From the NCBI GenBank assembly GCA_021784265.1, contig JAJXTA010000008.1:1-15308 (forward strand): a DNA stretch of 15,308 nucleotides. The letters run 5' to 3'. Of this stretch, positions 7,698 through 13,954 are shown piece by piece. Within the stretch, counting starts at the first letter, position 1. Every line of letters begins with the position of its first letter. The notes below the pieces were generated by a model that saw only the letters and a list, made by a program, of their open reading frames with translations, had not been told where the DNA came from and made no database searches. The position numbers were made by a program, and so were the translations under genes. Origin of the DNA: a bacterium (GTDB lineage: Bacteria; Verrucomicrobiota; Verrucomicrobiia; Limisphaerales; J093).

Positions 7698-8797
7698 GCA
7701 TTGCCCTGCGGCAGGTCAGCAAACGGTTCGGTGGGGTGGCGGCCGTCAAAGAGGTCAGCTTCACGGTCAACGAGGGCGAGCTCGTCGCGTTGCTGGGTCC
7801 GAGCGGCTGCGGCAAGACCACCGTCCTGCGGATGATCGCCGGGCTGGAGCTGCCTACCGCGGGAGACATCTGGGTGCGGGGCCAGCGCGTCAACGACCTG
7901 TCGGTGCGGCAGCGCAACATTGGCTTTGTGTTCCAGAGCTACGCGCTGTTCAAGAACATGACCGTGTTCCGGAACATTGCCTTTGGCTTGAAGGTCAAGA
8001 AGTGGAAACCCGCGGACCTCCGGCAGCGCGTGACGGAGATGCTGCAGCTGTTTGGCTTGGAAGGCCTCGAGCACCGCTACCCGCATCAGCTCTCCGGGGG
8101 CCAGCGCCAGCGCGTCGCCATCGCCCGGGCCTTGGCGCCCAAACCCGGGGTGCTGTTGTTAGACGAGCCGTTCGGCGCCGTGGACGCGAAAATCCGGCAG
8201 GAACTGCGCGAGTGGTTGGTGCGGCTGCACCACGACCTGAACGTCACCACTCTCTTTGTCACCCACGACCAGGAGGAGGCGATGGAAGTCGCCAGCCGGA
8301 TCGTGATCTTCTCCGGCGGGCGCCTCGAACAAATGGGGACACCGCGCGAGGTGTACGAGGCGCCGGCCAACGAGTTTGTCGCCCGGTTCATCGGGGTGAT
8401 GAACGTGCTGGAGATGGAGGTGCGCGGCGGCGTCGCCCGGCTGGGCGAGCTGGAGTTTCCCGCGCCCCACCACGCCGAGAGCCAGCGCCTCCGCGTGGGG
8501 TTCCGCCCGTATGCGGTCCAGATTTCCCCCGACCTGGAGCAGTACCGGTATCCGGCGGTACTGCGCCACACGTTCTTCCTGGGCATCATGCTTCGGCTCG
8601 AACTCGAGCTGCCCTCAGGCCTCACCGTGCGCGCCCGCATGACGAAAGAGGAATATGCCCATCTGGGATTGGAGGACGGGCGGCCGGTCTCGTTTCAAAT
8701 CCGGCAGTATCGGGTCTTGGCCACCGAGACCGCCCCGCTGACACCGGAGGTGGCCGCCAGTTACGCCGCGCCCCCGACGTTCGGCGAACATATTTGA
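7694..8797 (+). CDS. cysA: Sulfate/thiosulfate ABC transporter ATP-binding protein CysA
   Basis: Product of 367 aa that powers import at the cytoplasmic face of CysT/CysW. Motifs: Walker A GPSGCGKTT (35-43), Q-loop Gln81 in FVFQSYALF, signature LSGGQRQRVAIARAL (133-147), Walker B VLLLDEPFGAVD (153-164) and switch His191 in FVTHDQEEA. The C-terminal part from about residue 235 is a regulatory TOBE-like beta domain, as in other CysA/MalK-type ATPases. The start ATG 7694 overlaps the cysW stop; the frame is open for 20 more codons upstream, but that part lies inside cysW and does not resemble the family. It is the last gene of the operon, followed by a hairpin at 8806-8830 and a long gap. Confidence 0.95.
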   Translation: MSIALRQVSKRFGGVAAVKEVSFTVNEGELVALLGPSGCGKTTVLRMIAGLELPTAGDIWVRGQRVNDLSVRQRNIGFVFQSYALFKNMTVFRNIAFGLKVKKWKPADLRQRVTEMLQLFGLEGLEHRYPHQLSGGQRQRVAIARALAPKPGVLLLDEPFGAVDAKIRQELREWLVRLHHDLNVTTLFVTHDQEEAMEVASRIVIFSGGRLEQMGTPREVYEAPANEFVARFIGVMNVLEMEVRGGVARLGELEFPAPHHAESQRLRVGFRPYAVQISPDLEQYRYPAVLRHTFFLGIMLRLELELPSGLTVRARMTKEEYAHLGLEDGRPVSFQIRQYRVLATETAPLTPEVAASYAAPPTFGEHI

Positions 8798-8805
8798 GTC
8801 GAGCG

Positions 8806-8830
8806 CCCGGCCCGAGCTCTGCGGGGCGGG
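8806..8830 (+). terminator. GC-rich hairpin just after cysA
   Basis: CCCG (8806-8809) pairs with CGGG (8827-8830) and CCC (8811-8813) with GGG (8823-8825), across one G-G mismatch and a 9-nt loop. It begins 8 nt after the cysA stop. It lacks a T-run, so it may stabilise the 3' end or work with Rho rather than terminate alone. Confidence 0.35.
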
Positions 8831-8989
8831 AAGAGGCGAGTGACGCTCTGGCCTCGCTGGCGAAGCGACTCTTGGGCCTGCTTCAGGGGGGGCCCTCCTG
8901 CTCCGTCCCGGTCGGTGGCTGGCGCCGCGGCGAAGGGGGGAGACGGCGCTGCGCCGGGGCTGACTCACGGTGGTGGCCGTTCGAAACGC

Positions 8990-9050
8990 CGCTCGCGGCT
9001 CCGGCGAGCGCGGTCCATTCCTGTCTCCCAGTCGCTCCAGACTGGCTGAG
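8990..9050. other. Two adjacent stem-loops in the intergenic region
   Basis: CGCTCGC (8990-8996) pairs perfectly with GCGAGCG (9004-9010) around a 7-nt loop. Eighteen bases later CCAGTC (9028-9033) pairs perfectly with GACTGG (9040-9045) around a 6-nt loop, and an outer CTC/GAG (9025-9027/9048-9050) can extend it. They lie just upstream of the proposed promoter at 9099. Function is unknown: they could be the 3' end of a small RNA, a terminator pair for read-through from cysA, or protein-binding sites. Confidence 0.4.
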
Positions 9051-9098
9051 AACGCCGCCGGTGGATTCGGTGGTGGTGAGATTCTTTCATAAATGGTC

Positions 9099-9127
9099 TT
9101 GACACCCCTCTGCATCTCTGATAGAGA
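9099..9127 (+). promoter_or_regulatory. Candidate promoter for the exopolysaccharide regulator
   Basis: A perfect TTGACA (9099-9104) is followed after 17 nt by TAGAGA (9122-9127), a three-of-six match to the -10 consensus. It lies in the lowest-GC stretch of the gap. A start near 9134 would give a leader of about 325 nt before the AraC-family gene, containing the stems at 9223-9242 and 9256-9287. The weak -10 box would suit an activator-dependent promoter. Confidence 0.4.
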
Positions 9128-9222
9128 GAACGACATTCGCTTTGCAGAAGGAGTCGGCGGGCCACCGGAGAGGCCGGAGTCCACCGATAGGGAAGAGGTC
9201 CAGTTCATCCAAGACAAACAAG

Positions 9223-9287
9223 CCGTACGCTAAGGCGTAAGGTGGGATATCACGTGGCTGCGCACTGCCGGCGCCGAGGAGGCAGCC
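9223..9287 (+). promoter_or_regulatory. Possible structured leader: two stem-loops upstream of the AraC-family gene
   Basis: The first stem is CC-G-TACGC (9223-9230) with GCGTA-A-GG (9235-9242): a TAAG tetraloop, five perfect pairs, one G-A mismatch and two more pairs. The second pairs GGCTGC (9256-9261) with GCAGCC (9282-9287); an overlapping CTGCC/GGCAG pairing (9265-9269/9281-9285) is mutually exclusive with it, so a switch between folds is conceivable. It does not match the c-di-GMP riboswitch consensus or another class that I recognise. GC-rich DNA makes chance stems common. Confidence 0.3.
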
Positions 9288-9459
9288 GGGCGCGCCGGCC
9301 ATCGCAGGGGGAGTGTTACTGAAGAGACGAGGGAGCGAGTGTGGTGGGAACCAACAAGAACCGTTCTGGCGGACGAGGCCGCGCCTGTCGCCTACCCTGG
9401 CAGCGCCGGGGGGGAGGCGAGGGGTGGTGGCGGCCGCTGTGGGCGTGGTTGAGGGTGCT

Positions 9460-10365
9460 ATGAGCACGCGCGTCGAGCTCAGTTCACCGATGGAGGATTT
9501 GGTGCTCAACACCACCGAACTTCTGCCCGGGCGGGAGTGGTGGGTGCGGGAGGGAGGCTATTGTTTTTTGTTGTTACAACGGGGGCGTGCGGTGCTGCTG
9601 GTGGAAGCGGCGACCCACCCGCTGCGAGCGGGCGACGCGGCCGTGTTGAAGCTCGGCCCACCCGCGGCGCTGCGGGCGGGGCCGGAGGCGGGTTGCCTCG
9701 TTCACTATTTTCACTTTCTCCCGCGGACGTTGAACGGCTTGCTCAATTTGGGTGAACGCGAGCTCTTGGAGATGGCCGCGCCGGCGCGCGGGGAGAACGC
9801 CGGCTTTTATCCCGCCGGGAGTTCCTTGGCGCAACTGTTCGGCACGCTGGTGGAACGGCCCGCGACGCCCGGGACGCTGGCCCACTCCTGCCAAATGCTC
9901 CAACTGGTGGCGGCGATGTTGAGCGAGAAAGTGGCCCGGGTGCGGGCGGTGCGGGCGGAAGGGGACGTGGCCAAGGAGCGGTTGATCACGGTGCTGAGCC
10001 GGTTGCCGGAGGGGGAGTTGCAGGTGTTATCGGTCGAGGAGGTGGCCCGGCGGTGTGGCTGTAGTCGGCGGCATCTCGGGCGGGTGTTTCACGAACATTT
10101 CGGCCATTCGGTGGCGGCCCACAAGATGGAGTTACGCTTGCAGCAGGCGGCGCGGATCCTGCTGACCTCCAAGGCCAAGATCATTGATGTGGCTTTCGAG
10201 TGCGGTTTTGGTCACCTCGGCCAGTTCAGTGCGCGGTTTCGGAAGCGCTACGGCGCCACCCCGGCACGCTGGCGCCAACAAGCTCGAGCGGCGGAGCTGG
10301 GGCTGGAGCGGCCCGCCGCGCGGCTGGTCCGCCCCGGCAGCCCGCCGCGGGGCTGGCAAGGATGA
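9460..10365 (+). CDS. AraC-family transcriptional regulator, probably of the exopolysaccharide locus
   Basis: Product of 301 aa. The N-terminal 110 residues are beta-rich and cupin-like (VLLVEAATHPLRAGDAAVLK), the usual ligand-sensing part of AraC proteins. The C-terminal DNA-binding domain has two helix-turn-helix units: VEEVARRCGCSRRHLGRVF (192-210) and IIDVAFECGFGHLGQFSARF (241-260), followed by RKRYGATPARWR, the family signature. The start ATG 9460 has GAGGG four bases upstream, the clearest ribosome site in the window; the frame is open back to 9313 but that part is low-complexity and unlike the family. The last 25 residues are Pro/Gly/Arg-rich. The next gene is the initiating sugar transferase, 126 nt away on the same strand, so control of polysaccharide synthesis is likely. 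The effector is unknown. Confidence 0.9.
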   Translation: MSTRVELSSPMEDLVLNTTELLPGREWWVREGGYCFLLLQRGRAVLLVEAATHPLRAGDAAVLKLGPPAALRAGPEAGCLVHYFHFLPRTLNGLLNLGERELLEMAAPARGENAGFYPAGSSLAQLFGTLVERPATPGTLAHSCQMLQLVAAMLSEKVARVRAVRAEGDVAKERLITVLSRLPEGELQVLSVEEVARRCGCSRRHLGRVFHEHFGHSVAAHKMELRLQQAARILLTSKAKIIDVAFECGFGHLGQFSARFRKRYGATPARWRQQARAAELGLERPAARLVRPGSPPRGWQG

Positions 10366-10427
10366 ACCCTCCCACCCGACGTGTCCCTTCTCGCCTGTCA
10401 ACCTCTTCGCTTGCCGTGGGCCGGCGG

Positions 10428-10443
10428 GTCTGCTTGGGCGGAC
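10428..10443 (+). other. Small hairpin between the regulator and the sugar transferase gene
   Basis: GTCTGC (10428-10433) can pair with GCGGAC (10438-10443), including one G-U pair, around a TTGG loop. It lies in the 126-nt gap between the AraC-family gene and the transferase ATG. No convincing promoter or T-run accompanies it. In such GC-rich DNA this could be chance. Confidence 0.2.
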
Positions 10444-10491
10444 TGCGGCGCGGCGGGCGCGGGGCGCGTCGATGGTGCTACCCCGGACCCC

Positions 10492-11940
10492 ATGATCTCT
10501 GATCGCACTCGCGGCATCTATCAGCTCACCTTGGTCGGCCAATGCGCCCTGACCACCCTGGTGTTCTGGGGTTGGATCCTGCTGTGGCACGCCCGAGCCC
10601 CGCAGTCGGCGGCGTTGGTGGGCCGCTATCTGGCGTACAACCAGTTTCTCCTGGTGGGCTTGCTGGTGGGGGGGAGCCTGGCGCGGGTGAGCAGCACGTT
10701 TGTGAGCCCGAGCTTCGAGTTGGCCAGTCGCTATGCTTTCCGCCAACTCGGGATTGCCTGCCTCTACCTCTTCTTGTTCCTCGTCGCCGTGCGGGAGGGG
10801 AGGATTTCCTGGGCATTTCTTCTGAGCTTCGTGCCCTTGTTATATTGCACCCTCTTCGTCACCAATCGTTACTTGCCCCGGTGGCTCTCCCGGGGTGTGT
10901 TCCGGGGCGAGCACCAGGAGCGGTTGTTGTTAGTGGGCGCGCCAGCCAAGGCGGCCCTGATGCGAGAATGGCTGGCGAACAAGCAGCAGTTGGGACTACG
11001 GGCCGTCGGGCTCCTCGCCGACCGGGGGCCGGCTGCCTCGGCCGAAGCCGAGAGCCCCGCCCGACCAGCCGGGGCCGGCCCGTTCGAGGGAGTGAACCTG
11101 CCGCTCCTCGGTGGCCGAGAGGATCTGGCGCGGGTGGTGGAAACGCACCAGGTGACCCAGGTGGTCCTGGTGGAGTTTCCGGAAGATCATGATGACTTAC
11201 GCGGGCTCAGCACCTTTTGCGAGGAGCGCGGCTTGCGGCTGCTGGTGGTGAGCGACCTGGACAGCCGGTTCCGCCACGCCGTGGCGGTCTTCGAAGACCA
11301 GAGCCTGTTCTTCATCGGGTTGCGCGAGGAACCGCTGGAGAGCCCCTTCAACCGCGTGCTCAAGCGGGCGATGGATGTGGCGGTGGCCGTGCCGGTGGTC
11401 GTGGGTCTGCTGCCGGTCGCGATGCTCGTGGTGCGGCTGCTGCAATGGCTCCAATCCCCGGGCCCCCTGTTCTTTCACCAGCGCCGCATGGGGATGCATG
11501 GCCACGCCTTCGATTTGATCAAGTTCCGCACGATGCGCGCCGGGCACCAGGAGGAGGCGCGCCAAGCCACGGCCGGTGACCCGCGGATTTATCCGGCGGG
11601 GCGCTGGCTGCGCAAGTTCAGCCTCGATGAGCTGCCGCAATTCCTGAACGTGCTCCGCGGAGACATGAGCGTCGTCGGGCCGCGCCCGCATTTGCCCGAA
11701 CACGATGCCGCTTTTGCCCGCGTGATGCGCAATTACTACATCCGGGCGGCCGTCAAACCGGGCATCACGGGCTTGGCCCAGGTTTCGGGTTTCCGGGGTG
11801 AAATCCGCGACGATGAGGATGTCATCCGCCGGGTCGAGGCGGACATTCGCTATTTGGAGAACTGGTCGTTCTGGCTGGACGGCTGGTTGGTCCTGCGCAC
11901 GAGCGTGCAGGTGATGTTTCCTCCCCAAACCGCGGTCTAA
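10492..11940 (+). CDS. Exopolysaccharide polyprenyl-phosphate sugar-1-phosphate transferase (WcaJ/GumD type)
   Basis: Product of 482 aa that begins polymer repeat-unit assembly by moving a sugar 1-phosphate from a UDP-sugar to undecaprenyl phosphate at the inner membrane. Four N-terminal membrane helices (about 14-34, 50-65, 86-101, 106-123) precede a nucleotide-binding-like domain (about 143-265). The catalytic bacterial sugar transferase domain (about 287-475) starts with the re-entrant helix after KRAMDV. Its motifs include KFRTM (344-348), DELPQ (379-383), GDMSVVGPRPH (390-400) and VKPGITGLAQVSG (421-433). ATG 10492 is preferred; a GTG at 10381 would add 37 residues of non-family sequence. 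The spacer at about 176-203 is Ala/Pro/Glu-rich and longer than usual. Glucose or galactose is the usual sugar in the family, but the sequence does not settle it. The stop directly abuts the next ATG. Confidence 0.93.
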   Translation: MISDRTRGIYQLTLVGQCALTTLVFWGWILLWHARAPQSAALVGRYLAYNQFLLVGLLVGGSLARVSSTFVSPSFELASRYAFRQLGIACLYLFLFLVAVREGRISWAFLLSFVPLLYCTLFVTNRYLPRWLSRGVFRGEHQERLLLVGAPAKAALMREWLANKQQLGLRAVGLLADRGPAASAEAESPARPAGAGPFEGVNLPLLGGREDLARVVETHQVTQVVLVEFPEDHDDLRGLSTFCEERGLRLLVVSDLDSRFRHAVAVFEDQSLFFIGLREEPLESPFNRVLKRAMDVAVAVPVVVGLLPVAMLVVRLLQWLQSPGPLFFHQRRMGMHGHAFDLIKFRTMRAGHQEEARQATAGDPRIYPAGRWLRKFSLDELPQFLNVLRGDMSVVGPRPHLPEHDAAFARVMRNYYIRAAVKPGITGLAQVSGFRGEIRDDEDVIRRVEADIRYLENWSFWLDGWLVLRTSVQVMFPPQTAV

Positions 11941-13194
11941 ATGAGCGCCTCTTGTCTCTCTCGACGCGCGCGCCTGCTCGGTTGGTGCGCCTTGGCCCCA
12001 ATGGGCACGGGGGCGGTGGTGGCCCAAGAAGCCCTCCGCGATTCCCTGGCCAGCGAAACCGTCGCCGAAGCCCGCCAGCGGGAACTGGAGAACGCGCCCC
12101 ACAATGTGCAATGGGGTGACTTGCAGATGCAGGTGACGCCCTCGCTGGCCCTGGAGTGGGATGACAACCTGAACCTGACCTCGACGCAGCCGGTCGCGGG
12201 GGTGGCCCTCCGGCCTACGGTCAGCCTGGACGCCGTCCGGCCCTGGGGCCACGCCAACGCCTTCAAGTTCGCCCTCACGGCCGGTTACGAACACTACTTC
12301 GCCCGCGAAGCCTTCGATCGCCGCATCATCGAACCGGGCTCGGAACTGAGCGCGGACGTCTATGTCCGGGATTTCGTGATCAATATCCATGAGCGGCCTT
12401 CGTTCATCGAGGAGTCGGACCGGGACGCGGCGGTCTGGGGTTACGGGCGGTTTGGCGGCTTCTCCAACACCGCGGGGTTCAGTGTGTTGTGGGACCTGCG
12501 CGATCTGGTCGTCAGTGTCGGGTACGACCACTTCAACTTCCTCTCCTCGTCCGGCCAGTTCAATTACCTGGACCGCGCGGCCGAGCAGGCGGTCGCCCGG
12601 GCGGGCTACCAGGTGCATCCGACCGCGACGGTGGGCCTGGAGGTCAGCGGTGGGCCGACCAGCTATGACCGCCCCTACTTGAATGACAACTTGAGTGTCA
12701 GTGTCGGCGCCTACGCCGACTGGCGTCTGACGCCGCACTTGCGGCTTCAGCCCCGGGTGGGCTACGTGACCTACACCTTCCAAGGGGTGGGCGTGGCCGG
12801 CACGCCGGCGGACTTTACCAGCTACTACTGGGGCCTGCGCCTAACCCATCAGGTCAACGCCAAGATCAGTTATGACCTGGACTCCGGCCGGAACACGCGC
12901 CTGGGGATCTACGCCAACCTATTGGACCAATGGGAAACCAACCTCCGGGTCACGTGGCGCGTCCTCAACAATGTTTCCCTCCTGACGCAGTTCTCCTATG
13001 TCCGGGGCAACGACCCTTTCTGGATGTTCGGGGACGAATTCCAACGGTTCGGGGGCAACCTCGAGCTGGCCTACCGGCTCTTAGACCGACTGACGGTGAG
13101 TCTGGATTATTGGCATTGGGATCGGAGCTCGAACCTCGCGGTCGCCCAGTACCAGGAAAACCGGGTGAGCCTGCGCTTCGATTACCGCTTGTGA
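11941..13194 (+). CDS. Outer-membrane beta-barrel protein of the exopolysaccharide locus
   Basis: Product of 417 aa. A signal peptide is visible (SRRARLLGW basic start, hydrophobic stretch, AVVA/QE cleavage near residue 28). The rest alternates polar and hydrophobic residues in many strands rich in Tyr, Trp and Phe, broken by turns such as WDDNLN, DSGRNTR and RGNDPF, the pattern of an integral outer-membrane barrel. The C-terminus, SLRFDYRL, is strand-like but ends in Leu rather than the classical Phe. ATG 11941 directly follows the TAA of the transferase gene, so the two are co-transcribed, and the next gene encodes the Wza-like export protein 27 nt later. By position it probably forms, or helps form, the exit pore for the polymer. 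I cannot assign a named family with certainty; a locus-specific porin or lectin-like barrel are alternatives. Confidence 0.8.
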   Translation: MSASCLSRRARLLGWCALAPMGTGAVVAQEALRDSLASETVAEARQRELENAPHNVQWGDLQMQVTPSLALEWDDNLNLTSTQPVAGVALRPTVSLDAVRPWGHANAFKFALTAGYEHYFAREAFDRRIIEPGSELSADVYVRDFVINIHERPSFIEESDRDAAVWGYGRFGGFSNTAGFSVLWDLRDLVVSVGYDHFNFLSSSGQFNYLDRAAEQAVARAGYQVHPTATVGLEVSGGPTSYDRPYLNDNLSVSVGAYADWRLTPHLRLQPRVGYVTYTFQGVGVAGTPADFTSYYWGLRLTHQVNAKISYDLDSGRNTRLGIYANLLDQWETNLRVTWRVLNNVSLLTQFSYVRGNDPFWMFGDEFQRFGGNLELAYRLLDRLTVSLDYWHWDRSSNLAVAQYQENRVSLRFDYRL

Positions 13195-13221
13195 AGCCCA
13201 AACCGTTCTCCAACTGATCCC

Positions 13222-13953
13222 ATGTCTATGAGAGTCTCCGCGCAAGTAAGGCGTTTCGGGTGGGGCCGCCACTCGGGCCGATGGTGGTGCGTGCTGGGTG
13301 TGGTCCTGCTGACAGGTTTGGGGACGCCGCGCGGGGGTGAGCCGCCCGGGCGGGGCGGCGCCGTGGCGGCCACCAATGCCCCTGTCCGGAGCACGTTCGC
13401 CGAGGCGGCCAGCATGGAGACCTTGGATGACCAACACCGGATGGCGATCGGGGACCGACTCAGCTTCCGAATCGTCGAGGACCAAGAGGACCCCAAACCG
13501 CTGCTGGTCACCGATTCGGGCGACTTGGAAGTGCCGTACATCGGGCGGTTTCCCGCCCGCGACAAGACCTGCAAACAGTTGGCGCGCGAGCTCAAGGCCG
13601 AGTTGGAAAAGGACTACTACTACCGCGCCACGGTGATTCTGGCGGTCGATCAGTTGAGCAAGACCCGGGGCAAGGTCTATCTGGTCGGCTCGATCCGCAT
13701 CCCGGGACCGCAGGAAATCCCCAGCGACGAGGTGTTTACCTTGAGTAAATGCATCATGCGGGCGGGTGGCTTTGCCGATTTTGCCGACAAGCGGCACGTC
13801 AAAGTGACCCGGAAGCCGCCGAGCGCCCGTGGGGCGAACAAGGTGTTCGTGGTGAACGTGGGCGAGATCATCGAACGCGGCCGGACGGAGGCGGACTTGG
13901 TCCTGGAACCCGAGGACTTGATCTACGTGCCCAGCCGCATGGTGAACTTTTAG
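13222..13953 (+). CDS. Polysaccharide biosynthesis/export protein (Wza/OPX family), short form
   Basis: Product of 243 aa. After an N-terminal basic stretch and a hydrophobic segment (about 22-33: WCVLGVVLLTGL), the Poly_export domain covers roughly 71-145 (MAIGDRLSFRI, then LEVPYIGRF and LARELKAELEKDYYY). An SLBB-type domain follows from about 152 (VYLVGSIRIPGPQEI, SKCIMRAGGF, ending DLIYVPSRMVNF). The protein is far shorter than E. coli Wza (about 380 aa) and ends after this domain, so it lacks Wza's outer-membrane-spanning C-terminal helix. There is no lipobox cysteine at the end of the hydrophobic segment, so it is probably not a lipoprotein. Two in-frame ATG codons occur at 13222 and 13228; the first is used here. 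The stop is 1 nt before the next ATG. The barrel upstream could supply the missing outer-membrane part. Confidence 0.9.
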   Translation: MSMRVSAQVRRFGWGRHSGRWWCVLGVVLLTGLGTPRGGEPPGRGGAVAATNAPVRSTFAEAASMETLDDQHRMAIGDRLSFRIVEDQEDPKPLLVTDSGDLEVPYIGRFPARDKTCKQLARELKAELEKDYYYRATVILAVDQLSKTRGKVYLVGSIRIPGPQEIPSDEVFTLSKCIMRAGGFADFADKRHVKVTRKPPSARGANKVFVVNVGEIIERGRTEADLVLEPEDLIYVPSRMVNF

Positions 13954-13954
13954 C

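Larger units (their letters stand above)
8798..9459. other. Intergenic region of about 660 nt without a convincing gene
   Basis: No frame here has family resemblance. The open frames (8840-9049 plus, 9087-9515 minus and the tail of a frame ending at 9102) have Arg/Pro/Ala-rich or unfamiliar translations and no good starts. The region holds a hairpin after cysA, two adjacent hairpins (8990-9010 and 9028-9045), a GC dip to about 50-55% around 9075-9250 with a consensus -35 box, and potential stems at 9223-9242 and 9256-9287. It most likely carries the control region and leader of the exopolysaccharide locus. A small RNA is possible. Confidence 0.6.

Noticed and set aside
8840..9049. 69-codon plus-strand frame after cysA
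   Set aside because: Arg/Gly/Ser-rich translation, no ribosome site, and it ends inside the hairpin pair; treated as non-coding.
7648..9102. 484-codon plus-strand frame overlapping cysA in another frame
   Set aside because: Translation is Arg/Pro/Gly-rich without motifs, and it covers the well-supported cysA.
9121..9300. Known riboswitch (c-di-GMP GEMM or SAM type) before the AraC-family gene
   Set aside because: Stem-loops exist, but the conserved core sequences of these classes are not visible.
11197..12783. 528-codon minus-strand frame across the transferase and barrel genes
   Set aside because: Composition-driven antisense frame, His/Arg/Gln-rich, crossing two genes supported by motifs and a signal peptide.
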